Source: Candidatus Saccharimonadota bacterium (GTDB taxonomy: Bacteria > Patescibacteriota > Saccharimonadia > UBA4664). Taken from it: a DNA stretch of 26,404 bases. This document shows positions 6,080 to 12,597 of this stretch, piece after piece. The notes under the pieces were generated by a model. The model did not search any database and was not told the origin of the DNA. It saw nothing but the letters and a program-made list of their open reading frames with translations. Numbering within the stretch: the first letter of the stretch is position 1; the number at the start of each line of letters is the position of its first letter. A program made the translations under genes and the position numbers. Location of the stretch: assembly GCA_029288275.1 (NCBI GenBank), contig JARIHM010000108.1, forward strand, positions 1-26,404. The letters are read 5' to 3'.

Positions 6080-6652
6080 CTACTTGCGTACCGTACCATA
6101 GGGCGCATTGAGTGCCTTGAGCTGCTCGCTCGGTATGGCTTGGGCAAGGTCGAGCTGCTGTCGTATCTCGGAGGCGATGGCCGCCAGCTGGGGCTGCACT
6201 GCCTCTTGGGTATAGGCATCGTTCACGAGATGGGCCCGGTAGTGATCATTGATGGCTGTCAGCGTCCGAAAGTGCTGCGACGTGAGCTGCCCGACGGCAA
6301 AATGTTCGCTGACGTCCGCCGCCTTTAGAGCGGCCAGCCATTGCTGGCGGAGCGAGGAATGAATCGCCAGAATCTGACCATGCCTGACCCCTCGCTTGAA
6401 CCGTTCTATCGGCGCCGTGACGAAGAGCACGCTGACGACGGCAATTCCCGCAGGCAGCGACAACGCGGCCAGCAGAAACGGGACCGCGTCCACCATGCCC
6501 AGGAATGTAACGAAAGTGGTGCCGAGGGCGATCACCATGGCGATACTCAGCTGATAGGCATCGGTCTTACCGCTCTTGACGCGGCGCAGGGCCGCGGCAC
6601 TCCGGCTATCACCCGGCTGAACTAGATACCAAGTGCACAGGTAGCGTTGCAT
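6080..6652 (-). CDS. Hypothetical membrane protein, two transmembrane helices
   Basis: A 190-residue protein. The ATG at 6652 is chosen over an open frame that continues upstream because AAGGAGG lies seven bases before it. A short cytoplasmic-type N-terminus (1-33) is followed by two hydrophobic segments at about 34-53 and 57-80, then a basic patch (ERFKRGVRHGQ) and a long soluble helical C-terminal part (about 95-190, rich in Ala, Gln, Leu) that could form a coiled coil. No family recognised; general layout resembles small membrane-anchored helical proteins. It stands alone with its own terminator, convergent with nothing and divergent from tRNA-His. Confidence 0.75.
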   Translation of the reverse strand: MQRYLCTWYLVQPGDSRSAAALRRVKSGKTDAYQLSIAMVIALGTTFVTFLGMVDAVPFLLAALSLPAGIAVVSVLFVTAPIERFKRGVRHGQILAIHSSLRQQWLAALKAADVSEHFAVGQLTSQHFRTLTAINDHYRAHLVNDAYTQEAVQPQLAAIASEIRQQLDLAQAIPSEQLKALNAPYGTVRK

Positions 6653-6750
6653 GATCAAGCCTCCTTGACTCAAGAAGAACGCATTACCGATATTAGAGAA
6701 GCATGATTTGGCGGCTTTGGCAAGTTTCAAGCCTCGGCTACTGGTAATTT

Positions 6751-6778
6751 CTGACAAAATAGGGTAAAGTGCTAAGGT
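6751..6778 (+). promoter_or_regulatory. Promoter of tRNA-His
   Basis: CTGACA (6751-6756), 16-base spacer ending TGC (extended -10), TAAGGT (6773-6778); about 20 bases before the mature tRNA end. Confidence 0.5.
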
Positions 6779-6797
6779 CAAAAACTCATATTGACCT

Positions 6798-6869
<72 letters not shown>

Positions 6870-6875
<6 letters not shown>

Positions 6876-6976
6876 GGAATTATTACGGAATAATGGCTTT
6901 ATGTAGCCATTATTTTTTTATAGCCCACGAAGAAAGCTGCCAAATGTATGCCCTGCTTAAGTCATAAAAAATATCT
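6870..6976 (+). repeat. tRNA-His tail and terminator, repeat copy A
   Basis: The stretch from the tRNA CCA end through GGAATTATTACGG, the terminator hairpin and, after a copy-specific insert of about 40 bases, TCATAAAAAATATCT. Copy B at 8998-9066 has the same blocks in the same order without the insert. Confidence 0.6.
6889..6919 (+). terminator. Intrinsic terminator of tRNA-His
   Basis: AATAATGGCT pairs perfectly with AGCCATTATT and is followed by a T run. A degenerate copy of this block exists at 8998-9066. Confidence 0.85.
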
Positions 6977-7048
6977 ACTTCATCAGCCCCTTGGAGCAGG
7001 CAGTATTTCCGGCGGGCACTGACATTCAATAGACTATTTGAACAACAA

Positions 7049-7057
7049 TGCTATAAT
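7049..7057 (+). promoter_or_regulatory. Extended -10 promoter of the proS leader
   Basis: TGCTATAAT, a consensus extended -10 element. The -35 is weak (ATAGAC at 17 bases). Expected start near 7064. Confidence 0.65.
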
Positions 7058-7063
7058 AGCCGC

Positions 7064-7234
7064 AAAGCCATGAAGGGGTCTCCCGCCCTGGAGCTGCCGG
7101 TGATGAGCCGTGCCGGATCCCGCCGTAAACGGGGAATTGAGGTTAGCGCCTGGCGCTAACGAAGGCAAGATGGTACCACGAGCGAGCCTCGTTCTTGCTA
7201 AACACTCTTTTGTGTTTGGCTGGAGCGGGTTTTT
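7064..7234 (+). promoter_or_regulatory. T-box riboswitch controlling proS (transcriptional)
   Basis: The antiterminator is textbook: helix GCAAGA/TCTTGC (7165-7170, 7193-7198), a seven-base bulge TGGTACC (7171-7177), helix ACGAG/CTCGT (7178-7182, 7188-7192). The bulge TGGT can pair with the ACCA end of uncharged tRNA-Pro, whose gene at 5937-6012 has discriminator A. The rival terminator uses the same 3' arm: 7188-7205 pairs with 7212-7229 (17 of 18 positions, with G-U), followed by TTTTT. A perfect hairpin GTTAGCGC/GCGCTAAC (7142-7160) fits Stem III. The upstream part, about 75 bases with GGTGATGAG near 7101, is short for Stem I; I could not fix the specifier codon. Uncharged tRNA-Pro should permit read-through into proS. 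Confidence 0.85.
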
Positions 7235-7251
7235 AAGTTACGAGGAAAAGT

Positions 7252-8508
7252 ATGAGGTTATCGCAATTATTCACCAAGACGCGCAAGGAGGCCCCCAAAG
7301 ATGAGACAGCCTTAAATGCGCAGCTGCTTATTCGGGCTGGGTTCGTGCATAAGGTAATGGCGGGTGTGTACGCCTACACGCCGCTGGGCCTGCGGGTGCT
7401 CGAGAACATTAAGCGGATTGTCCGAGAAGAGATGAACGCTATTGGCGGCCAGGAGCTGATTATGAGCAGCCTACAGCCAAAAGAAACCTGGGAGATCACC
7501 ACTCGCTGGGATGATGACATCGTGGATGTGTGGTTTAAAACCAAGCTTAAGGACGATACCGAGCTAGGTCTGGCCTGGTCGCACGAAGAGGCCATCATGG
7601 AGATGATGAAACAGTTCGTGGAAAGCTACAAAGACCTGCCAGTGAGTGTGTACCAATTCCAGAATAAGCTGCGCAATGAGCTGCGGGCTAAAAGCGGTAT
7701 TATGCGCGGTCGGGAGTTTGTGATGAAAGATATGTATTCATTGCACGCTACAGCAGAGGACCTGGATGCGTACTATCAGAAAGTTATTGAGGCGTATAAG
7801 CGCATTTATGACCGGCTCGGTCTGGGCGATGATACCTATGTAGCGTTTGCCAGCGGGGGGGCGTTCACTAAATTTAGCCACGAATTCCAGACCGTCTGCG
7901 AAGCGGGTGAGGATGTACTCTATCTGCATCGGGACAAGAACATCGCCGTAAATGAAGAGGTGCTAGACGAGGCAGTAAAGGAGCTAGGCATCTCTAAGGA
8001 TGATCTTGAGATGGTGAAGAGCGCCGAAGTAGGCAACATTTTTAATATTGGCAGCGAGAAATCCGAGCAAATGAACATCCGGTTTACCGGTAGTGACGGC
8101 AAAGAGCATCCAATTTACTTGGCTTCATATGGTATTGGCATTACGCGAGTGATGGGGGTAATTGTAGAAAAGTTTGCCGATGAGCATGGCATGGTATGGC
8201 CAGAGGGTGTGGCGCCGGCTCAGATACACCTTGTGCGACTGGGCGCAGACGAGGAGGTGACCAAGGCAGCCGATGACCTCTACACCAAACTGGCCAAGGC
8301 TGGTGTAGAAGTTCTCTATGATGACCGGGATGCGCCGGCTGGAGCAAAATTTGCTGACGCCGACCTCATTGGCTGTCCTGTGCGGATAACAATCTCCAAC
8401 AGAACGCTGGCTGAAGGCGTCGTAGAAGTGAAACGGCGCACCGAAGCCGACAGTAAGCACGTGAAGACAGGAGAGTTCCTAAAGCACTATCACGGTCAGC
8501 ACGCATAG
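7252..8508 (+). CDS. proS: Proline-tRNA ligase, short form without editing domain
   Basis: A 418-residue class II synthetase that charges tRNA-Pro with proline. Motif 1 is around 38-53 (GVYAYTPLGLRVLENI), motif 2 around 141-160 (RNELRAKSGIMRGREFVMKD), motif 3 at 293-306 (YGIGITRVMGVIVE), and an anticodon-binding domain follows from about 322. It lacks the roughly 180-residue INS editing insertion of typical bacterial ProRS (about 570 residues), as in several reduced or alphaproteobacterial/mitochondrial forms; removal of mischarged Ala would need a separate YbaK/ProX-type protein, not seen here. Start: ATG after ACGAGG. It is preceded by a T-box, so expression follows tRNA-Pro charging. After the stop come hairpins without a clear T run. 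Confidence 0.97.
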   Translation: MRLSQLFTKTRKEAPKDETALNAQLLIRAGFVHKVMAGVYAYTPLGLRVLENIKRIVREEMNAIGGQELIMSSLQPKETWEITTRWDDDIVDVWFKTKLKDDTELGLAWSHEEAIMEMMKQFVESYKDLPVSVYQFQNKLRNELRAKSGIMRGREFVMKDMYSLHATAEDLDAYYQKVIEAYKRIYDRLGLGDDTYVAFASGGAFTKFSHEFQTVCEAGEDVLYLHRDKNIAVNEEVLDEAVKELGISKDDLEMVKSAEVGNIFNIGSEKSEQMNIRFTGSDGKEHPIYLASYGIGITRVMGVIVEKFADEHGMVWPEGVAPAQIHLVRLGADEEVTKAADDLYTKLAKAGVEVLYDDRDAPAGAKFADADLIGCPVRITISNRTLAEGVVEVKRRTEADSKHVKTGEFLKHYHGQHA

Positions 8509-8574
8509 TCTAAACTACGGCTACCGCGATGGCGTAGTTAGGCCGGTGCTTAAAGGAGCCCCCTTTAACCCTGG

Positions 8575-8949
8575 TTAATTGCTCAAGTGCTCATGAACAA
8601 TAAGCCAGTGGCCGTTATTATATTGCAATACATTTGTTCCGCGGCCGTGCCCGGACTGCCGGATACCATCAACGGTGCCCTTCCACGAGAATGAGTAGGT
8701 GCAGACGGCGGTAGTCTCGTTCACAACAGGCCAGCTCACGTCATGTATTTCATAGACCTCATCCTGGATCCTATTGAAAGTCGTTTCTACTGCTGACTGA
8801 ATCTCCTCACGGCCTCTATATGATCCGTCCGTAAACCAGTATGTGGCCTCTGGCGCTATCATTGGTGCCACATGAGCCCAAATATGGCTGTTGTTAGCTC
8901 GCTCATAGTTCTTCAGGAACGCATTGAGTTGTTCGGTAAGTGAATTCAT
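8575..8949 (-). CDS. SnoaL-like / NTF2-fold protein
   Basis: A 124-residue protein with the single-domain NTF2-like layout: N-terminal helices (LTEQLNAFLKNYERANN), PEATYWFTDGSYRGREEI typical of SnoaL-like/DUF4440 members, and C-terminal strands ending HWLIVHEHLS. Members include isomerases, hydratases and binding proteins, so the reaction cannot be named. It converges on proS (66 bases between stops). A TAAGAT box lies six bases before the ATG, so its mRNA is probably leaderless. It sits between the two copies of the tRNA-His tail repeat. Confidence 0.8.
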   Translation of the reverse strand: MNSLTEQLNAFLKNYERANNSHIWAHVAPMIAPEATYWFTDGSYRGREEIQSAVETTFNRIQDEVYEIHDVSWPVVNETTAVCTYSFSWKGTVDGIRQSGHGRGTNVLQYNNGHWLIVHEHLSN

Positions 8950-8955
8950 GGAATT

Positions 8956-8961
8956 ATCTTA
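8956..8961 (-). promoter_or_regulatory. -10 box of the SnoaL-like gene, predicted leaderless
   Basis: TAAGAT on the minus strand, six bases before the ATG at 8949. Confidence 0.4.
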
Positions 8962-8997
8962 TCCTAAAATTACAGTGCGAATGTCGTCCATTATCCG

Positions 8998-9066
8998 GCC
9001 CCAGTGCAGGGATTATTACGAGATAGTGGCTTTGTGTAGTCATTATTTTTTTACATAAAAAATATC
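8998..9066 (+). repeat. Degenerate copy B of the tRNA-His tail and terminator
   Basis: GGCCCCAG, then GGGATTATTACG, a hairpin ATAGTGGCT/AGTCATTAT (9023-9046, with G-U pairs) plus a run of seven T, then CATAAAAAATATCTT. All blocks match copy A beside tRNA-His at 6870, but no tRNA precedes it. The hairpin is still foldable despite its changes. Confidence 0.6.
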
Positions 9067-9096
9067 TTGACAGCTGAAAAATCTGACTGCTATTAT
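9067..9096 (+). promoter_or_regulatory. Consensus promoter of a noncoding transcript
   Basis: TTGACA (9067-9072), 18-base spacer, TATTAT (9091-9096). Expected start near 9102. Confidence 0.75.
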
Positions 9097-9101
9097 CAAA
9101 C

Positions 9102-9275
9102 TGGAAGACACAGGAGGATATAAAAAAGCTCCTAGATGTAGCAGATCGAGTTAAGAATTAGTCCGAAGTCCGAGTCCGATACATTGTTAGATTGTTAGTT
9201 AGTAAGCTACATCACCGTGACGTCTTCCCGTTCGGTTCGAGGAAATAAGAGGCACGCAAGTGCCTCTTATTTTTG
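9102..9275 (+). ncRNA. Candidate structured noncoding RNA, about 174 nt
   Basis: The stretch lies between a consensus promoter and a perfect terminator and has no credible reading frame. It can fold: GGAAGAC (9103-9109) with GTCTTCC (9222-9228), nested hairpin AGGAG/CTCCT (9112-9116, 9129-9133), and GATGTAGC (9135-9142) with GCTACATC (9206-9213), all perfect. The inner 63 bases hold GTCCGA three times (9161-9179) and GTTAG-type repeats and do not pair obviously, which leaves them free to bind a partner. The closing stem and internal bubble recall 6S RNA, but the long terminal stem of 6S is missing. It could instead be a lineage-specific sRNA. It matches no SRP, tmRNA or RNase P core that I can see. 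Confidence 0.6.
9243..9274 (+). terminator. Terminator of the noncoding RNA
   Basis: AAATAAGAGGCAC-GCAA-GTGCCTCTTATTT, a perfect stem with a T-rich 3' side. Confidence 0.9.
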
Positions 9276-9371
9276 TTATTCTTCAGGGATTTATATAAAC
9301 AGTACCTAAACGCAGAAGGCCTGCCTAATTAACACAGTTCGAACGCGCCTGTTACCTAGCCAGGGTTATGA

Positions 9372-9377
9372 GATAAT
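9372..9377 (+). promoter_or_regulatory. -10 box of the GNAT gene, predicted leaderless
   Basis: GATAAT, six bases before the ATG at 9384. The intervening GAGGGC could also serve as a weak ribosome site if transcription starts farther up. Confidence 0.45.
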
Positions 9378-9383
9378 GAGGGC

Positions 9384-9929
9384 ATGCAAGAGCTTGCCAC
9401 CTCACTACCAAATGTATCGCTTGTTACACCCAATCCTATCCGGGACGCGCCTCAGGCCGTCGAATGGTTAAAGGGCGAAGCCGGCAAGGAAACACTCTTA
9501 CTGATGGGGAATCCCGAGAAGAGTATTGTTGCGCCGTCTCTGAATGCAGAGCATGAACGGCTTGAGCAGTTCCTCGCTCTTGCCAGGGAGAGCAAGCAGT
9601 TAACCTGGATGATGTGCTACGGCGAGGCTACAGTTGGAGCTATATGGGTGGATCTTGAGCCGACCAAGCATCTGCCCGCGCCCGCAATCCACCTTATGAT
9701 CGGGGATCCAAATGTGCGTGGCCAGGGTATTGGCAAGGCTGCCGTGACGGCAGTTATCAAATATTTGAAAACCGAAGCGAAGTATTCCAAGCTGTACTCA
9801 CGGTACCTTACGAGTAATGCTGGCTCAATCAAGCTGCTCCACGGATTCGGCTTTACTCATTTGGGCCCGGCCTACCTTGATGAGGATGGGCTGGAATTTC
9901 AGAATGTTGTCCTTAGTCTGACCGATTAA
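9384..9929 (+). CDS. GNAT family N-acetyltransferase
   Basis: A 181-residue acetyl-CoA-dependent transferase. The acetyl-CoA-binding motif A is visible as MIGDPNVRGQGIGKAAV (Q/R-x-x-G-x-G/A with GQGIG), followed by the helix AVIKYLK and the C-terminal block NAGSIKLLHGFGFTHLG, where Asn and the GF turn are typical. The substrate cannot be inferred. The last 17 bases overlap the 3' end of the convergent DUF2087 gene. Confidence 0.85.
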   Translation: MQELATSLPNVSLVTPNPIRDAPQAVEWLKGEAGKETLLLMGNPEKSIVAPSLNAEHERLEQFLALARESKQLTWMMCYGEATVGAIWVDLEPTKHLPAPAIHLMIGDPNVRGQGIGKAAVTAVIKYLKTEAKYSKLYSRYLTSNAGSIKLLHGFGFTHLGPAYLDEDGLEFQNVVLSLTD

Positions 9930-10185
9930 CCCTGTGGTAGTTTGACCCGTCCGGATTACGATTGAGGTAACCCCTGTCGTAGAGCTCTCGCCGAAGTAGG
10001 GGCCAATCTTGAAATGTGTGCCAGGCTTTTAACACATCGTTGACCTCTCGCTCCGAGTAGGATTTGCCAACCTCGAACTTTGTCGCCAAGTATTCCAATA
10101 CCAGTTCCTTATCAGTGTGCTTCGTTGGCCACTGGCGGACCTGGCCGTCGGCATCAAGGAATCGATTAACAGGTTGCGCACTCAT
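9913..10185 (-). CDS. DUF2087 domain protein
   Basis: A 90-residue protein that matches the DUF2087 pattern: ELVLEYLATKFEVGKSYSE, then EVNDVLKAWH, LLRRELYDRGYLNR and DGSNYHRV. This is a winged-helix-like domain often found alone or fused to regulators; it may bind DNA or a ligand. The minus-strand promoter TATACT ends seven bases before the ATG, so the message is likely leaderless, with GAGGGAC in between. Tail-to-tail overlap of 17 bases with the GNAT gene. Confidence 0.85.
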   Translation of the reverse strand: MSAQPVNRFLDADGQVRQWPTKHTDKELVLEYLATKFEVGKSYSEREVNDVLKAWHTFQDWPLLRRELYDRGYLNRNPDGSNYHRVNRSD

Positions 10186-10192
10186 GTCCCTC

Positions 10193-10198
10193 AGTATA
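10193..10198 (-). promoter_or_regulatory. -10 box of DUF2087 gene, predicted leaderless
   Basis: TATACT on the minus strand, seven bases before the ATG at 10185. Confidence 0.5.
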
Positions 10199-10231
10199 CT
10201 ACGTGGTTACGGCCTCAAACGTTGGTTATGA

Positions 10232-10807
10232 TTATTTGACCGGAGGGAGGGTTCTTTGCTCCAAGGCTGTCATGAGCTCCAGGAGCTTCTGGGTTGTGCC
10301 CCAGCTGCGAATGGTCATAGATTGATAGGCCGGTGTGCCAACGATGCTGCTGAGGCGGCTCTTAGTACGCAGGGCGCTCAGGCGTTGGGAATAAATAACA
10401 CCATCCCCCGGCCAAATAACGTCGACACCTTCCCGAGGCTTGAACACGGGCATGGCCTGAGCGGCGGTGATATCCATGAGAAAGATAACGTCGCTGTAGT
10501 AGGTGTCGGGCTGTTCGCCAAAGCCTTTGGGCTTGTGCTCGATGATGGCTTGGAGCTGTGCACGACTGAGTACCAAAACTTTGATGAGCTCGCGGTCAAG
10601 CCGGAAGTGCTTGGGAAGCAATTGCTCGATCTCGGCCTTGACCTCGGCGGGGGCCTTCTCGGATTGGAGCAGCACGTTGCCGCTGGCGATATAGGTGGAA
10701 ACATTGGTGAAACCAAGTTCGTTCAAGTATTGCCGCAAACTGGCCATGGAGATCATATTCTTGCCGCCCACGTTGATGCCGCGGATGAGAATGGCATAAG
10801 TATTCAT
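10232..10807 (-). CDS. DUF1697 family protein
   Basis: A 191-residue protein of normal DUF1697 length. The family signature is at the start: YAILIRGINVGGKNMISMA, then LRQYLNELGFTNVSTYIASG (G-N-V follows), and near the end SRLSSIVGTPAYQSMTIRSW. The biochemical function of this widespread family is unknown. TATAGT lies seven bases before the ATG with no ribosome-binding site, so it is predicted leaderless. Confidence 0.93.
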   Translation of the reverse strand: MNTYAILIRGINVGGKNMISMASLRQYLNELGFTNVSTYIASGNVLLQSEKAPAEVKAEIEQLLPKHFRLDRELIKVLVLSRAQLQAIIEHKPKGFGEQPDTYYSDVIFLMDITAAQAMPVFKPREGVDVIWPGDGVIYSQRLSALRTKSRLSSIVGTPAYQSMTIRSWGTTQKLLELMTALEQRTLPPVK

Positions 10808-10814
10808 TGATGTT

Positions 10815-10820
10815 ACTATA
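10815..10820 (-). promoter_or_regulatory. -10 box of DUF1697 gene, predicted leaderless
   Basis: TATAGT on the minus strand; the seven bases AACATCA separate it from the ATG and contain no Shine-Dalgarno sequence. Confidence 0.55.
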
Positions 10821-10835
10821 CAGTAAGCAGTGATA

Positions 10836-10864
10836 TTGTAAAATGATATCCTATATGTTATAAT
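10836..10864 (+). promoter_or_regulatory. Promoter of the GC-rich orphan gene
   Basis: TTGTAA (10836-10841), 17-base spacer, TATAAT (10859-10864). The transcript would begin at about 10871, directly at the hairpin CTGCAC-GAAG-GTGCAG (10873-10888). Confidence 0.7.
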
Positions 10865-10929
10865 ATAATAATCTGCACGAAGGTGCAGTTCTTTAACCGT
10901 TTGCTCCTACTCATGCCTTGGAGGCAGTG

Positions 10930-11883
10930 ATGAGCCGGACGTCCGCTTCGACCGATGTGACCGACCAGTTCGTGGCCAGACGGCTGCTGCTGGAGGCGGG
11001 TCTCGCCAAGTACGAGTACCCGAACCAGCTGCTGATCGCGGCTGTGGACGACACGGGTAGCAACGCCACCTGCGCCGTTCGGCTCTCGATCGTGGCGCCG
11101 GGCATGGAACTGGGCCAGCTGGAGGAGATCCGGCGCGACCTGGTCGACCGCCTGCGCGCGGCCATCAGGCCCATCACCATGGGCGATGACGACCTTCAGT
11201 ACAACTCCCGGTCCGGCGAGTACAATCGCGAGCCGGACCACGAGAACGACTGGGTCTACAAGGTCGCCATCGAGCCGCACTTCCACTCGGGCGAGCCCCA
11301 GGTCGTGGTCACCATGAACGACCCGCAGTACCTGGACCTCGCCTCTGCGCCGGCGGTGCTGGGCTACGTCCGCGGGATCCTCACGCCCGTCGCCAAGAGT
11401 CACTGGCGGCAGCTGGTTCTGCTGGACCGCTTCGAGCGGCTCGTGCCGCTGCCCTTCCAGGTGGAGGATCTGTACCGTCGCTCCATCACCGTGGAGCTGC
11501 CGGCCGAGCTCAAGCTCGTGCAGACCCGCCGTCCTGGCGGGGACTACGACGAGAACCCGGTCCGCCGGGCCTGCAACGCCTTCGAGCACACGCTCAGGGT
11601 CGTGCTGGGCCTCGACACCTGGGTCGAGCACACCAGCGTTTCCTTGAGCCGGCAGGGGGCGATCAGCCTCCAGGTGGATCTGAACCGCCGCGTGGGAACG
11701 CCCTCGGCCGTGGACCTCAACCGCATCCAGTGGACGGTCTGCCAGGTGGTGGCCATGCATGCCTCGGTCGAGGGCTACTACAGCCAGTTGGTCATCAGGC
11801 CGGCCCGTGAGGAGCACGACTTGCTCGACGGCGACTACGACGAGGACGCGGGCTTCCTGGGTGAGCACACCCGCGAGTACTGA
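10930..11883 (+). CDS. Hypothetical GC-rich orphan protein, 317 residues
   Basis: ATG start five bases after TTGGAGG. A soluble, acidic protein without signal peptide or membrane segment. It has alternating strand/helix stretches (for example LLIAAVDDTG, AVRLSIVAPG, KVAIEPHFHSG, PQVVVTMNDP, ISLQVDLNRR) and an acidic tail (EEHDLLDGDYDEDAG). No family recognised. By eye, about nine in ten of the first 50 codons end in G or C, far more than the DUF1697 gene beside it. The opposite strand is also open for 363 codons, as often happens in GC-rich genes, but promoter, ribosome site and hairpin all support the plus strand. It shares a 5'-terminal hairpin leader and a 3' element with the gene at 20212. 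Confidence 0.85.
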   Translation: MSRTSASTDVTDQFVARRLLLEAGLAKYEYPNQLLIAAVDDTGSNATCAVRLSIVAPGMELGQLEEIRRDLVDRLRAAIRPITMGDDDLQYNSRSGEYNREPDHENDWVYKVAIEPHFHSGEPQVVVTMNDPQYLDLASAPAVLGYVRGILTPVAKSHWRQLVLLDRFERLVPLPFQVEDLYRRSITVELPAELKLVQTRRPGGDYDENPVRRACNAFEHTLRVVLGLDTWVEHTSVSLSRQGAISLQVDLNRRVGTPSAVDLNRIQWTVCQVVAMHASVEGYYSQLVIRPAREEHDLLDGDYDEDAGFLGEHTREY

Positions 11884-11897
11884 GCAATTGGCCCCTA

Positions 11898-11931
11898 CCC
11901 GGTCTCGACGTCTTCGGACGCCGAGACCGGG
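11898..11931 (+). terminator. Strong hairpin after the GC-rich gene
   Basis: A 15-position stem (one A-C mismatch) capped by TTCG, with no T run; followed by the shared element at 11932. Could act as a terminator in either direction or as an mRNA 3' stabiliser. Confidence 0.6.
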
Positions 11932-11973
11932 CCTACCCCGAAATCTCAAGCCAGACTTGAGGCGTCAGGATAG
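11932..11973 (+). repeat. Shared 3' element, copy 1
   Basis: CCTACCCC, AA, TCTCAAG...CTTGAGGC, then AGGATAG. Copy 2 at 20684-20724 has the same order and nearly the same length. The small stem CTCAAG/CTTGAG becomes CTCAAA/TTTGAG in copy 2, a compensatory change. It lies at a convergent gene junction. Confidence 0.7.
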
Positions 11974-11974
11974 G

Positions 11975-12232
11975 TCAGCCTTCTTTACGATTATGATTAG
12001 CCTTGTGCGAGGTCTTTTCGCCGAGGTTCGTCGAAAGATTTAAGGTCTTGCGTGAGGCCCAAAAAGGTCCTTTGAGGAAGCTCCCAAGGATACCAGGTGC
12101 TTGATCGGCGCGTTGCTCAAGGTGTTTTAGCTTGGGCGCTAGCCACTCACGAAAATGTTCAGCCCGTTTCGGCATCAAAACCGAGATCAGGTACTGCGCC
12201 GCGGCCGCGATCAGAAGAAGTGCGAAAACCAT
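11975..12232 (-). CDS. Small single-pass membrane protein
   Basis: An 85-residue protein with one N-terminal hydrophobic helix (residues 2-20, VFALLLIAAAAQYLISVLM), followed by a basic soluble part with a helical stretch (HFREWLAPKLKHLEQRAD) and a basic tail. The ATG lies four bases after the stop of the upstream 66-residue gene, so the two are co-translated. AAGGG in the upstream gene's end can serve as ribosome site. No family recognised. Confidence 0.65.
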   Translation of the reverse strand: MVFALLLIAAAAQYLISVLMPKRAEHFREWLAPKLKHLEQRADQAPGILGSFLKGPFWASRKTLNLSTNLGEKTSHKANHNRKEG

Positions 12233-12236
12233 AGCA

Positions 12237-12437
12237 TCAGACCCTTAGTTTCATCCATACGTGTCCGAGGCGATTGTTGCCATCACCGGCGGCCCCGATA
12301 CCGGCTTGTCTCATTAAGTGCTCAATGTGTTCATCGATGGACTTCTGGTGGCCTCGTTGGGCTTGCAGGACAAGATTAAGCTGGCGGAGGCGTTTACTTT
12401 CTGCCTCGAGTAGAGTCCATTTTCCCTGATCACTCAT
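12237..12437 (-). CDS. Small helical hypothetical protein
   Basis: A 66-residue protein beginning at the ATG at 12437, five bases after GGGGAT; an open frame continues upstream but has no ribosome site and would cover the promoter (TATTAT near 12450). The sequence is largely a charged amphipathic helix (LLEAESKRLRQLNLVLQAQR, then SIDEHIEHLMRQAG), possibly a coiled coil, with a short Gly-rich and basic end. First gene of a two-gene unit with the membrane protein at 11975. Confidence 0.6.
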   Translation of the reverse strand: MSDQGKWTLLEAESKRLRQLNLVLQAQRGHQKSIDEHIEHLMRQAGIGAAGDGNNRLGHVWMKLRV

Positions 12438-12560
12438 GCGAAATCCCCATAATACTAAGTTTAAAGTTTCATTAGCTGTTAAAAACGCACAATTTTCCCA
12501 AATAATGCCTTTAAAATGCGTCTGTTGTTGGCGGCTGCTCTCTCGTAGCTGTGGCGGGGC

Positions 12561-12566
12561 TATAAT
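12561..12566 (+). promoter_or_regulatory. -10 box of the hydrolase gene
   Basis: Consensus TATAAT about 31 bases before the start codon; this gene has an ordinary leader with AAGGAAG before its ATG. No clear -35. Confidence 0.5.
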
Positions 12567-12597
12567 GGTGAGAGCCGGCAATTAACCAAGGAAGCCT

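Noticed and set aside
7110..7304. 64-codon frame across the proS leader
   Set aside because: It covers the T-box antiterminator and terminator and the proS start; composition follows RNA structure, not codons.
9161..9207. GTCCGA and GTTAG repeats as a possible small CRISPR or tandem-repeat locus
   Set aside because: Units are 6-8 bases without spacers and lie within a bounded, folded transcript.
10256..10810. 184-codon plus-strand frame opposite DUF1697
   Set aside because: Shadow of a gene with clear family motifs.
10858..11949. 363-codon minus-strand frame opposite the GC-rich gene
   Set aside because: Arg/Val/His-rich shadow of a GC-rich gene. The plus strand has promoter, 5' hairpin, TTGGAGG and a 3' hairpin; the minus frame has none and would run through the promoter.
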